The notes under the pieces are model-generated. The model made no database searches. It was not told the origin of the DNA and saw nothing but the letters and a program-made list of their open reading frames with translations. The position numbers and the translations under genes were made by a program. Source: DAOTVD01 sp034437075 (GTDB lineage: Bacteria; Chloroflexota; Anaerolineae; Aggregatilineales; J027). Taken from it: a stretch of 11,060 nucleotides of DNA. Positions within the stretch are counted from its first letter, which is position 1; each line of letters begins with the position of its first letter. The stretch is taken from contig DAOTVD010000079.1 in the NCBI GenBank assembly GCA_034437075.1, forward strand, positions 1 to 11,060. The letters run 5' to 3'. This document shows positions 1 to 6,961 of this stretch, piece after piece.

Positions 1-1
1 C

Positions 2-76
2 TGGGAACATATCGAGGATGGTGGAACCTGGGTTGCTGCTCAACGGCGTAAGCGCCGCGAGAAAAGCCAATGGTAA
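2..76 (+). CDS. VapB-like antitoxin, C-terminal end only (5' end outside window)
   Basis: An open frame enters from the left edge and ends at TAA 74-76. It encodes 24 residues, a very basic tail (AAQRRKRREKSQW). Its last codons overlap the toxin start codon (ATG at 70), so the two genes share 7 nt, which is the usual arrangement of antitoxin-toxin operons. The DNA-binding N-terminal part lies outside the window, so the antitoxin family (AbrB, RHH or Phd type) cannot be determined. The role of toxin neutraliser and autorepressor is inferred only from position, overlap and the PIN toxin downstream. Confidence 0.6.
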   Translation, partial: WEHIEDGGTWVAAQRRKRREKSQW

Positions 77-447
77 GCGCTTTATTGGATACGAGTGTGA
101 TTATTGATGTTTTACGTGGTTATCATCCAGCACAAGCTTGGCTGCAAGATCAAGCTAAATTAGGCATAACGCGCCTGGTCTGGTTAGAAGTCTTGCAAGG
201 AGCCGCAAATCGGCAGGCCGAAGCCCAGAGTGTACGCTTACTCAAACGGTTTGATATAGTGCCTATCGAGGAAAATGACTTTATCTGGGCCATTGAAAAG
301 ATGCTAAAAGTTCATTTAAGTCATGATGTTGGGGGAACCGATGCGCTTATCGCAGCGACTAGCTTTCGCCTACAAAGTCCGTTGTACACGCGCAATTTGA
401 AGCATTTTCAACCACTCTTGGGCGATCTAGCACATCAACCGTATTGA
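70..447 (+). CDS. vapC: VapC-type PIN-domain ribonuclease toxin
   Basis: The product is 125 aa, the usual length for a single-domain VapC. The PIN acidic residues are in place: D7 in the N-terminal LLDTSVIIDVLRG strand, E40 in WLEVLQG, and D91 in the GGTDALIAATS helix, followed by the TRNLKHF strand (residues 107-113), where N109 stands at the variable fourth position. VapC toxins are Mg-dependent RNases that cut tRNA or rRNA and are held inactive by VapB. The start at 70 fits because it overlaps the end of the upstream antitoxin frame by 7 nt, giving translational coupling. The target RNA cannot be read from sequence. The gene looks intact and complete. Confidence 0.9.
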   Translation: MVSALLDTSVIIDVLRGYHPAQAWLQDQAKLGITRLVWLEVLQGAANRQAEAQSVRLLKRFDIVPIEENDFIWAIEKMLKVHLSHDVGGTDALIAATSFRLQSPLYTRNLKHFQPLLGDLAHQPY

Positions 448-541
448 TAAAACCAACTTTTCCAGCGTCATGCTGCGGATTGCGCGCATGGCCTAAACGC
501 GAGTATTCAGCACGTCAACCGGAAAGCGACACCCTAGGCAA

Positions 542-550
542 TGTTATAAT
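542..550 (+). promoter_or_regulatory. Extended -10 promoter for the Uma2-family gene
   Basis: TGT-TATAAT is a perfect extended -10 element (TG at 542-543, TATAAT at 545-550). There is no good -35 hexamer 16-18 bp upstream, which extended -10 promoters can do without. Transcription would start near 557, giving a leader of roughly 20 nt that includes the GAGGTG ribosome-binding site. The element lies in the 120-bp gap after vapC, so the gene probably has its own transcript. Confidence 0.55.
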
Positions 551-564
551 CTGGAAAATAACTT

Positions 565-570
565 GAGGTG
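565..570 (+). promoter_or_regulatory. Ribosome-binding site that decides the Uma2 start
   Basis: GAGGTG matches the anti-Shine-Dalgarno core. Three in-frame starts follow in a row: GTG 570, ATG 573 and ATG 576. GTG 570 overlaps the site itself and 573 is only 2 nt from it, so ATG 576 is best placed. Confidence 0.55.
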
Positions 571-575
571 TGATG

Positions 576-1154
576 ATGTCTGTCAAACTGAAGAAAGCCA
601 TCACAATATCTGAATTCCAGACGTTTATTGAGCGTGACGAAAACCGCGAACAGCGCTTTGAACTGATCGATGAAGAAATTGTTAAGGTGCCATCCAACCC
701 GCTTGTATCCGTGATTGCCATGCGCATCGTCGGATTTATTTTTATGTTTTTGCGGGAACAGCAGGTCGCCGGACATGTATCAGGTGAAGGGGGCGGCTTC
801 ATCATTGACGGACAAGTGTTTGCGCCAGATGTGGCGTATATACGTGATCTGCCCACCGATAAAGGGTTTGAACATCAGCCACCTTTATTGGCGGTGGAAG
901 TGATCTCAGACCCGGGTAATAATACCGAACAAACCGACTTACGCCGCAAACTGGCCCATTACATGCGTGCGGGGACTCTGGTTTGGGTGGTGGATTATAT
1001 GGCGCGACAGGTGGAAGTTCACCAACTCGGGGAGCGGGTTGTGTTGGTAGGGGAAACGGGCCAGCTTACAGCACCGGATATTTTGCCCGGTTTTGAACTC
1101 GCAGTCAGTGACATCTTTCCGCAAGATAAGCAGCAAACCAGTGAGGCGCTATAA
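576..1154 (+). CDS. Uma2 family (DUF820) PD-(D/E)XK-fold protein
   Basis: The product is 192 aa from ATG 576 (194 aa from GTG 570). It has the Uma2 layout: an N-terminal helix, then RFELIDEEIVKVPS, the PDVAYI strand with D85, and the LLAVEVISDP strand with E108. A helix carrying K125 and Y129 follows (RRKLAHYMRAG), then the WVVD strand. These positions correspond to the acidic and lysine residues of a restriction-endonuclease-like fold. Uma2 proteins occur in many copies in Chloroflexota, Cyanobacteria and Deinococcota. They are often annotated as putative endonucleases, but their biological role is not established. No methyltransferase or other restriction partner is adjacent; the only neighbour on this strand is VapBC. 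The gene converges with the glycosyltransferase gene, with 30 bp between the two stops and no clear terminator. Confidence 0.88.
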   Translation: MSVKLKKAITISEFQTFIERDENREQRFELIDEEIVKVPSNPLVSVIAMRIVGFIFMFLREQQVAGHVSGEGGGFIIDGQVFAPDVAYIRDLPTDKGFEHQPPLLAVEVISDPGNNTEQTDLRRKLAHYMRAGTLVWVVDYMARQVEVHQLGERVVLVGETGQLTAPDILPGFELAVSDIFPQDKQQTSEAL

Positions 1155-1184
1155 ATCGGCTGTTTGAGTAAAGCGTGGCGCAAG

Positions 1185-2246
1185 CTAAACAGTAGCGTAC
1201 AGCGCCGCAAGCGCGCGAATATGGTTTTCTGTGCTACAAGTTTCCGCCAAAAGCGTACTTTGCTCGGCGGCGGTTTGATAAGCGCTTGGCTCGCTTAGCA
1301 AGGTCTGCACTTGGGCCGCGAGTTCGTCATCTGTGCGGGCCGCCCCGGTGATGCCCTCCCGCGCGACCAAGGGCAATCCTGCGGCGGCGGCTTCGATAAC
1401 CGTCATGGGATGGTTTTCGCTTAGCGATGCACTCACGTAAACATCCGCCAGGCGGTAGACATTCGGCATTTTTTCCCACGCGAAGCCCCCCGGCACATGC
1501 ACCTGAGCGCCAATTCCGGCGCGGTGCGCGTCCCGTTGGATCGCCGAGCGCAAAGGGCCATCCCCCACAAACAGCAAATGCCAAGCGGGATGATGAACCA
1601 GCAAAGGCGCGAGCGCGGCCAACAATGCGCGCGGGCGTTTCTCGCGAGCCAAGCGACCTACGCTCAGCAAGACGCGCTCCGCCGTGCCTAATCCGACATC
1701 CGCGCGGGTGAGGCCATCCAACGCCGGACGAAAGCGCGCGACATCCAACCCATTGGGGATGAGAAGGGTTGGCGTGTCGGTTGCGTGGCGTCGTACCAGG
1801 TTCTGCATGTTCTCCGATGGGCAGACCACCGCCGCGCAGCCGCTCAGAAAGTGCGCCCAGGCACGATATGCCCAGCGCGCGGGAAGCCCTGGCGCGTAAT
1901 GGCGATAATGATCGTAACGAGTATGCGCGGTGTGGATATGCGGCAGGCCCCGCGTCCGCGCCAGATGACGCCCCATCCAACCTAACGTAAATTCTGTATG
2001 GGTATGGATTAGATCAATATCAGAGGGTAAATTCAGCCGCGCTGGCAGGCCGATCCATAAGCCGTGGAAATAGGGCACGGCGGGCACGCGCAATGTATCG
2101 GTTGTGGGGTTGCTCCCTGGTAACTTGACCGTCACGAGCGTCACGCGATGGCCGCAGGCCAGCAAGCCCGCCCGCGCATTGTGTATCGCCGTGGCGACCC
2201 CGTTGCGCGCGGGCAGGGCTGTATCCGCAAAGAGGGCAATATGCAC
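1185..2246 (-). CDS. GT4-family glycosyltransferase, diacylglycerol glucosyltransferase-like
   Basis: The product is 353 aa with a GT-B fold. The N-terminal acceptor domain starts MHIALFADTALPARNGVA and carries HTHTEFTLG (81-89) and HTAHTRYDHYRHY (105-117), which resemble 1,2-diacylglycerol 3-glucosyltransferases (alMGS type). The C-terminal domain has the donor-phosphate residues R198 and K203 (VGRLAREKR), VGDGPL (227-232) and the EX7E pair E277/E285 that binds the nucleotide-sugar. This enzyme class is retaining, peripheral to the membrane and uses UDP-glucose or similar. The start is GTG at 2246, within TAGTG: the G of the upstream stop TAG is the first base of the GTG, so translation is probably coupled to the 506-aa partner. 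Its Shine-Dalgarno site is poor, which supports coupling. The exact acceptor is uncertain; a PimB-like or polysaccharide transferase role is the alternative. Confidence 0.85.
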   Translation of the reverse strand: MHIALFADTALPARNGVATAIHNARAGLLACGHRVTLVTVKLPGSNPTTDTLRVPAVPYFHGLWIGLPARLNLPSDIDLIHTHTEFTLGWMGRHLARTRGLPHIHTAHTRYDHYRHYAPGLPARWAYRAWAHFLSGCAAVVCPSENMQNLVRRHATDTPTLLIPNGLDVARFRPALDGLTRADVGLGTAERVLLSVGRLAREKRPRALLAALAPLLVHHPAWHLLFVGDGPLRSAIQRDAHRAGIGAQVHVPGGFAWEKMPNVYRLADVYVSASLSENHPMTVIEAAAAGLPLVAREGITGAARTDDELAAQVQTLLSEPSAYQTAAEQSTLLAETCSTENHIRALAALYATV

Positions 2247-3766
2247 TAGCGCTCGAAGGTTGTCCCTGTGGCCAGGGCGACGCTGTTATAGGCCCCATCG
2301 TAAATGCCGATGCTCTTGTTCTTGATGATGTGCTCGCAATACATCGTCAGCAGATCATCCGCATGAGTCAGCAGATCGATGGCTTGCAAGGTCTGCGGGA
2401 TGGTACCGACCTCTACGGTACTATCGCCAATTTCCGCGCCACGGATGGCGCCCCATTTTTCATGTCCGCCGACGCGCTCATTAAAGATTTTCGGCACGGG
2501 ATAGAAGGCTAGCTCGCTAGGTTTGGTAATCATCACATCAATGACGCGCATCAGATAATTGGTGGCGTATACCGCATGGAAGATATTGTCGTGCAAAAAG
2601 ACATGTAGCCCGCTGGCCGAGTTCTCGCGGATGTCATCCGTGAAGGCGCGCGTATCCTCCCAGGTGAAATGGGTCTGGAGCATGTCTTTGTAGCGCGCTA
2701 ATTCTTTGGAGAGCCATTCCCAGTTATCTTTGTGATCGCCCAGGTTGACGAACAGCGCGATTTTGTCTTGCTTAATCAACGGGATGGCGTGCTCGATGAC
2801 CGCCTTAAACAATTCGCGCTGTGCGCCCGCCCCGCCCATGGTAATCAGGAAGCGGCGCGGCTCTTGGGCGCGCATCCGACGCAGACGGGCCTCGCAGTCG
2901 TGCTCGATATTTTCCACCAGTTCATGATCGACATGATGCCCGGTGTAGTGAATCGCGTCTTCGGGGATGGGTTTCAGCATCCGGCCCTGGTCATCAAAGT
3001 TGCGCATACTGCGAAAACCATAATACCCCGATGGCGACTGAACCGCGTGCTTGGCACCTTCAGTCAGTTGGAAGGCCATCGGCCAGTTATCGAACATCAT
3101 ATCCACGACATTGGTCATGCCGCCGGAGACCGCCCCCATGCAATTCCACATATGCGCGGTCAGGATGGGCATATCGCTAGGCAGGGCTTCGTGCAAGTTC
3201 TTGAACAACTCGCTCATTTTGTAATCTTTGACGTTCGTCTTCAAGAAGCGCCACGGCCAGCCGACCGTCCACCAGTTCAGGAATTGCCACAGGCCCGGTA
3301 GTGTCCGGTCGCCCGTGGTGACGGATTCCCAGACGAAACGGTTAAACCAATCATAACGCTGCGATGTCCGCGAGAAACGGCTATACCACGTGTTGCAGTA
3401 GTTGATGACGTCTGTAGTGATGCCAGGAATCGCCAGCAAGTCCAGCCACAACGGCTGATAGCCCATCGCACGGGCCGCCGAAACGCCCGCCATAGCGATG
3501 CGATAGTGCCCGAAGCCCATGCGGATGGTGCTGATAATCACGGCATTCTCGTTAACGATGGGCTCGCCAGTGCCATCCCGCACGATGTCCTTTAGCCCGA
3601 AGATCGGCCCTAGATAGGCGTTGTCTTTCAGGCTGAGGCTATAGCGCTCGTTCGGGTCATAATTAAAACGGCGGATAAAGCCTTGTTGCCATTTGTCGGC
3701 CTTATCCGATTGCTCTTTGGTGATGGGATTGCCATAGACGGTGTACCGCCCGTTTACTTTTTCCAT
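2246..3766 (-). CDS. Divergent GT-B (GT28/MurG/MGDG-synthase-like) putative glycosyltransferase
   Basis: The product is 506 aa. I do not recognise the exact family. Features fitting a GT28-type GT-B fold are MGFGHYRIAMAG (83-94), like the N-terminal GGGH loop; a HYTGHHVDHELV segment (273-284), like the interdomain GxPV stretch; FLITMGGAGAQ (306-316), like the GGSxGA loop; and DVMITKPSELAFYPVP (410-425), like the donor-binding KPGG/E..xxP motif. Unusual parts are a tryptophan-rich region (139-175) and about 70 N-terminal residues before the first motif. There is no signal peptide or clear membrane helix, so it is probably cytosolic or membrane-peripheral. ATG 3766 has AGGGGA at 3778-3783, 11 nt upstream, which is rather far. 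It overlaps the GT4 gene by 1 nt, so a shared pathway, perhaps successive steps in glycolipid synthesis, is inferred. A non-catalytic partner is also possible. Confidence 0.6.
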   Translation of the reverse strand: MEKVNGRYTVYGNPITKEQSDKADKWQQGFIRRFNYDPNERYSLSLKDNAYLGPIFGLKDIVRDGTGEPIVNENAVIISTIRMGFGHYRIAMAGVSAARAMGYQPLWLDLLAIPGITTDVINYCNTWYSRFSRTSQRYDWFNRFVWESVTTGDRTLPGLWQFLNWWTVGWPWRFLKTNVKDYKMSELFKNLHEALPSDMPILTAHMWNCMGAVSGGMTNVVDMMFDNWPMAFQLTEGAKHAVQSPSGYYGFRSMRNFDDQGRMLKPIPEDAIHYTGHHVDHELVENIEHDCEARLRRMRAQEPRRFLITMGGAGAQRELFKAVIEHAIPLIKQDKIALFVNLGDHKDNWEWLSKELARYKDMLQTHFTWEDTRAFTDDIRENSASGLHVFLHDNIFHAVYATNYLMRVIDVMITKPSELAFYPVPKIFNERVGGHEKWGAIRGAEIGDSTVEVGTIPQTLQAIDLLTHADDLLTMYCEHIIKNKSIGIYDGAYNSVALATGTTFER

Positions 3767-3793
3767 TGCGTTGTGTGTCCCCTATCAGATACA

Positions 3794-3812
3794 AGGGCGC
3801 TCGGGGCGCCCT
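3794..3812. repeat. GC-rich palindrome (7-bp arms, 5-nt loop)
   Basis: AGGGCGC (3794-3800) pairs with GCGCCCT (3806-3812). It lies in the leader of the 506-aa glycosyltransferase-like gene. No T-run follows on either strand, so it does not look like an intrinsic terminator. It may belong to the same family of intergenic palindromes found just downstream at 3862-3924. Confidence 0.55.
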
Positions 3813-3861
3813 ATACGTTGGTTGTTTACGATAGCCCTAACATGGGGCAACTATGCATTTT

Positions 3862-3924
3862 GTAGGGGTTAGGCCCGCCTAACCCGCAAGATTGTTTTGG
3901 GCGAGGCAGACCTCGCCCCCCTAC
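3862..3924. repeat. Composite palindromic element bounded by GTAGGGG / CCCCTAC
   Basis: Terminal inverted repeats GTAGGGG (3862-3868) and CCCCTAC (3918-3924) enclose two hairpins. One has GGGTTAGGC (3866-3874) against GCCTAACCC (3877-3885), with a 2-nt centre. The other has GGGCGAGG (3899-3906) against CCTCGCCC (3911-3918), with a CAGA loop. A further inverted pair ATTGTTTT (3891-3898) / AAAACAAT (3930-3937) flanks the second hairpin. The right end is followed by GGAT, as in the element at 6962-6986. This looks like a REP- or MITE-like dispersed element. It sits in the gap between the MalG-like permease and the glycosyltransferase pair and may limit transcription or translation across it. Confidence 0.6.
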
Positions 3925-3950
3925 GGATGAAAACAATGGCGCTATATGCC

Positions 3951-5198
3951 CTACCCTTTCAGGCCGCTGGTCGCGACGCCTTCGATGAAATAGCGCTGAG
4001 CGAGCACAAAGATGATGATGGGCGGCAGAATCGCCACAGCGGCCCCAGTCAGCACCAGATTCGGCTCATCGGCGGCGATGTTCGACAGACTAATCAGCGC
4101 CAAGGTCAGAACGCGGTTGTTTAGGTCGCCTTCGCCGATGATGAGCAACGGCCACAGGAAGCTATTCCAAGCATACAGGAACGAGAAAATGCCCAAGGTT
4201 GCAATCGCGGGCGTGCTGAGCGGAACGAAGATCGTCCACAAAATACGGAATCGGCTACAGCCATCCAGCAAGGCGGCTTCTTCGATCTCGCGCGGGATGG
4301 TAATGAAAAATTGGCGCAGCAAAAACGTGCCATAGGCCGTGAATATCCAGGGGATAATCAGCGACACGAGCCGCCCCTCCCAGCCAATGACCACCATCAG
4401 ACGATACATGGGCACGATGAGCACCACAAACGGGACCATGATACTGCCTAGATAGGCCACGAAAATGCTATTACGGCCCCGGAAGCGCACCCGCGAAAAG
4501 GCATAGCCGCCAAAAATTGACGTGATGAGTTGACCGAGCGTTACGCCGAAGGTCACGACCGTGGTATTGACCAGTGCACGCTCCAGATTAATGTCTCTGC
4601 TATAAAAGACGGTATTGTAGTTTTCAACTTGAAATTCCACCGTTTCGACCGCTTCGGCGTTGCGCAGAAAAGCATAGCCGGTGACCTCTTCGCCCTCTAG
4701 CGTGCGCAGTTCATCAATGCGCGGCGAGCGGATGAGCAGCAATTCTTGGCCATCCAGTTCATAGATGGGCAGTTCTTCGGGTTCCTCTTCGCCGGGCGGC
4801 GTGAAGGTGTAGACCTCGCCCGTGTCGGTGGCATTGCTCAGCACGGTTTCGGCCACGACGGGACTAGCGCGCGGGTCGGCTTCGTCAAGTTGTTCGATGG
4901 ACGTAAATTCGCCATAGGGTATTTTTTCGCCCGTGGGCGCCATTTCGTAGGTCTCGCCATCGACTTCAATATCGTAGAGCTCGACCGTTTCGCCATCCAC
5001 TTCGGCGGTTTCTGGGCTAAAAGGCAAAATGCGCGGTGGATACTCGAACACATCATCCGAAGTCTTAAACGAGGTGGAGAGCATATAAATAAACGGGAAC
5101 AGCATCACCAGCGCGAAGAAGGTCAGTATCGCATAAATGATGATGCGCGAGCCCCACAGCCGCAGACGGTCTCCGAAACTAACGGTATAGTCTTGCAT
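3951..5198 (-). CDS. Sugar ABC transporter permease, MalG/UgpE-like (CUT1), with large extracytoplasmic insert
   Basis: The product is 415 aa, against about 275-300 for the family. The core is complete: TM1 at about 20-40, the SFKTSDDVFEYPP motif (43-55), ENYNTVF (192-198), TM2 about 210-232, TM3 245-268, TM4 276-296, the cytoplasmic EAA loop EIEEAALLDGCSRFRILW (304-321), then TM5 331-352 and TM6 384-402. The EAA loop docks the ATPase. Residues about 60-190, between core TM1 and TM2 and predicted outside the cell, are extra, rich in Asp/Glu and probably beta-structured. The frame is open to 5252, but ATG 5198 is preferred: AGGAG (5206-5210) lies 7 nt upstream, only 10 nt separate it from the stop of the other permease, and the protein then starts with a normal short cytoplasmic tail. 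It pairs with the MalF-like subunit; the sugar is unknown. Confidence 0.9.
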   Translation of the reverse strand: MQDYTVSFGDRLRLWGSRIIIYAILTFFALVMLFPFIYMLSTSFKTSDDVFEYPPRILPFSPETAEVDGETVELYDIEVDGETYEMAPTGEKIPYGEFTSIEQLDEADPRASPVVAETVLSNATDTGEVYTFTPPGEEEPEELPIYELDGQELLLIRSPRIDELRTLEGEEVTGYAFLRNAEAVETVEFQVENYNTVFYSRDINLERALVNTTVVTFGVTLGQLITSIFGGYAFSRVRFRGRNSIFVAYLGSIMVPFVVLIVPMYRLMVVIGWEGRLVSLIIPWIFTAYGTFLLRQFFITIPREIEEAALLDGCSRFRILWTIFVPLSTPAIATLGIFSFLYAWNSFLWPLLIIGEGDLNNRVLTLALISLSNIAADEPNLVLTGAAVAILPPIIIFVLAQRYFIEGVATSGLKG

Positions 5199-5205
5199 GG
5201 TCGTT

Positions 5206-5210
5206 CTCCT
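5206..5210 (-). promoter_or_regulatory. Ribosome-binding site deciding the MalG-like permease start
   Basis: AGGAG on the - strand overlaps the last two bases of the upstream permease stop (TAG, 5211-5209) and lies 7 nt before ATG 5198. This supports 5198 rather than the longer in-frame start at 5252, which would overlap the upstream gene by 44 bp. Confidence 0.75.
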
Positions 5211-6906
5211 AATCCTCGTAGGCGGTCGCGCGTGAGAGGCGGAATTGGGCAAGCGTAATCACAAAGATGACGCCAAACAGCAACCAGGCCACGCCGGAGG
5301 CATAGCCAAATTGGAAGCGGAAAAAGCCCTGATCATAGAGATAGTACACGGCGGTCATGACGTGTTCGGGCACGGGGCGCGCGGGGAACATCGCGAAGAT
5401 GTCCTCGAAGACTTGCAAGCCCTGGATCACCGTCGTGATGATGACGAAAAACGTCGTCGGGGCCAGCATGGGCACGGTCACATGCCGGAAGCGCTGCCAC
5501 AGATTCGCGCCATCTACATAAGCCGCCTCGTAAAGCGTGCGCGGGATGCCCTGTAAGCCTGCCAAAAAGAGCACCGTGTTAAAGCCCACCACGCGCCAGG
5601 CCGCCAAGAGCACCACCGCCGGGAGCGCGGTCGCGCGGTCGTTCAGCCATTCCAGTTCGGGGTCAGGCTGGCCCAAGAACATGGTAATCTCGGTAATGAA
5701 ATAGTTGTAATAGCCGATTAGCGGATCATATAGCCAGCGCCAGATCAGCGCCGTACCGACCACCGCCGCCACCGATGGGACAAAGTACACCGCGCGGTAG
5801 AATTTCATGCCAGGGATTTGTGAATTCAAAATGGTAGCTAGCAACAATGCCGGTAGCGTGCTCAGCGGCACGAGCAGCAAACAGAAATAGAGCGTATTGC
5901 GCATGCTCGTCCAGAATAGCGGGTCTGTGGCCCCGATGAGGACTTCGGTATCGCCAAAGTTAATGCGGGTCAATTCACGGTAGCCCTCCGCGAGTACCTC
6001 GCCGGGGAGTTGGCCTTCTTCAATGGTGGTGAGTTGCAGCGCCAGCAGATCGGCGTAATTGCCCAGGCCGATGACTTCCGGCACCTGGCCCACCGCCGCA
6101 TCCGTAAAGCTGAGATAAAACGAGAACAGCAGCGGCCCGGCGAAGAATAGCGCAAAACCGACCATATTCGGCGAGAGCATCAGCCACCCTTGCCAGGCTT
6201 CGCGCTGTTCGGTCGTTTCGCCAAAATAAGCGCCCATCAGCAGCACCCGATACGAAAAGACGCCGAAGATCAGCATGGCGACCGTCACGGCCCAGGCGCG
6301 CGGGCTGGTATAGGTGCCGATGATCGACGAGAGCGCATCCAATAAGCCGGAGGCCAGCAACATCCCAAACAGCGAGAGCATCGCCACCGCGACGCCGACC
6401 AACTCGGCGCGGCTGACTTCGAGCATGTCAGCGGGCTTCAGGCGTCCAGCGGCCCAGTAAATCGCATAGCCTGCCGCGATACCCAAAAACCAGATCGTAT
6501 TACCCAGCAAGGCGGGCGTAACTGCGTCAAAACCTTCATACACGCCCCACACATGCAGCAGATACGCGCCGCTGAGCACCGCCCCCACAAAGTTAAGCGC
6601 TAGCGCGATATAGCGCCCGTTGTTGTCACGTTGGTAAATCAGGTAATTGCTCAATAAGGCCAAAATGCCCGGCGTCAGGATGACCAGGCCCAGAAAATAT
6701 TGTACGGGGTCGCCCAGGCGATAAAATTCGCCAGGCTCATAAAATTGTATAGCGTCCGGGATTGCAATAAGTCCATCAAATAGTTGAATGCCCACCACCA
6801 CAGCCGCGACGAATAACGCCACATGCCAGACCATCACCCCCATCAACAAGGCGGGTAGAGGCTCGCGGGCTTGGGTGTTGGAGGCGGACTGCGAAAGTGT
6901 CGCCAT
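5209..6906 (-). CDS. Sugar ABC transporter permease, MalF/UgpA-like (CUT1), with six extra N-terminal membrane helices
   Basis: The product is 565 aa, nearly twice the usual length of about 300. Residues about 244-565 form the MalF-like core: WLMLSPNMVGFALFFAGPLL as TM1, NTLYF (337-341), VPSVAAVVGTALIWRWLYD (376-394), and an EAA loop at IPRTLYEAAYVDGANLWQRF (454-473). Residues 1-240 hold six more hydrophobic helices (about 21-43, 70-92, 99-121, 132-152, 167-190, 204-226). The short basic loops QRDNNGR and GRLKPAD fall on the cytoplasmic side. An even number of added helices keeps the core in its normal orientation. A second addition of about 40 residues (288-328) sits outside, after core TM1. 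ATG 6906 has AAAGGA 8 nt upstream. The gene forms a tight operon with the MalG-like gene. The role of the N-terminal domain is unknown. Confidence 0.9.
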   Translation of the reverse strand: MATLSQSASNTQAREPLPALLMGVMVWHVALFVAAVVVGIQLFDGLIAIPDAIQFYEPGEFYRLGDPVQYFLGLVILTPGILALLSNYLIYQRDNNGRYIALALNFVGAVLSGAYLLHVWGVYEGFDAVTPALLGNTIWFLGIAAGYAIYWAAGRLKPADMLEVSRAELVGVAVAMLSLFGMLLASGLLDALSSIIGTYTSPRAWAVTVAMLIFGVFSYRVLLMGAYFGETTEQREAWQGWLMLSPNMVGFALFFAGPLLFSFYLSFTDAAVGQVPEVIGLGNYADLLALQLTTIEEGQLPGEVLAEGYRELTRINFGDTEVLIGATDPLFWTSMRNTLYFCLLLVPLSTLPALLLATILNSQIPGMKFYRAVYFVPSVAAVVGTALIWRWLYDPLIGYYNYFITEITMFLGQPDPELEWLNDRATALPAVVLLAAWRVVGFNTVLFLAGLQGIPRTLYEAAYVDGANLWQRFRHVTVPMLAPTTFFVIITTVIQGLQVFEDIFAMFPARPVPEHVMTAVYYLYDQGFFRFQFGYASGVAWLLFGVIFVITLAQFRLSRATAYED

Positions 6907-6961
6907 CAGATTTTTCCTTTCGTATCTTGCGCGGGTACTCCGTCCGGCCCCCTAACCAGAA

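Noticed and set aside
1155..1184. Bidirectional terminator between the convergent Uma2 and GT4 genes
   Set aside because: No convincing stem with a T-run is visible in this 30-bp gap.
1327..1980. 217-aa open frame on the - strand
   Set aside because: Out-of-frame reading of the GT4 gene; Arg/Gly-rich composition typical of a GC-rich shadow frame.
2732..3301. 189-aa open frame on the + strand
   Set aside because: Antisense to the well-supported 506-aa GT-B-like gene; no motif or ribosome-binding site, and its length is explained by codon bias.
3862..3924. Intrinsic terminator or CRISPR repeat
   Set aside because: No T-run follows either stem on either strand, and the palindromes differ in sequence and have no regular spacers.
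5199..5252. Longer N-terminus for the MalG-like permease (start at 5252)
   Set aside because: The extra residues would overlap the upstream permease by 44 bp, while AGGAG at 5206-5210 clearly serves ATG 5198.
4746..5258. 170-aa open frame on the + strand
   Set aside because: Antisense to the MalG-like permease insert; Phe/Gly/His-rich translation with no domain features.
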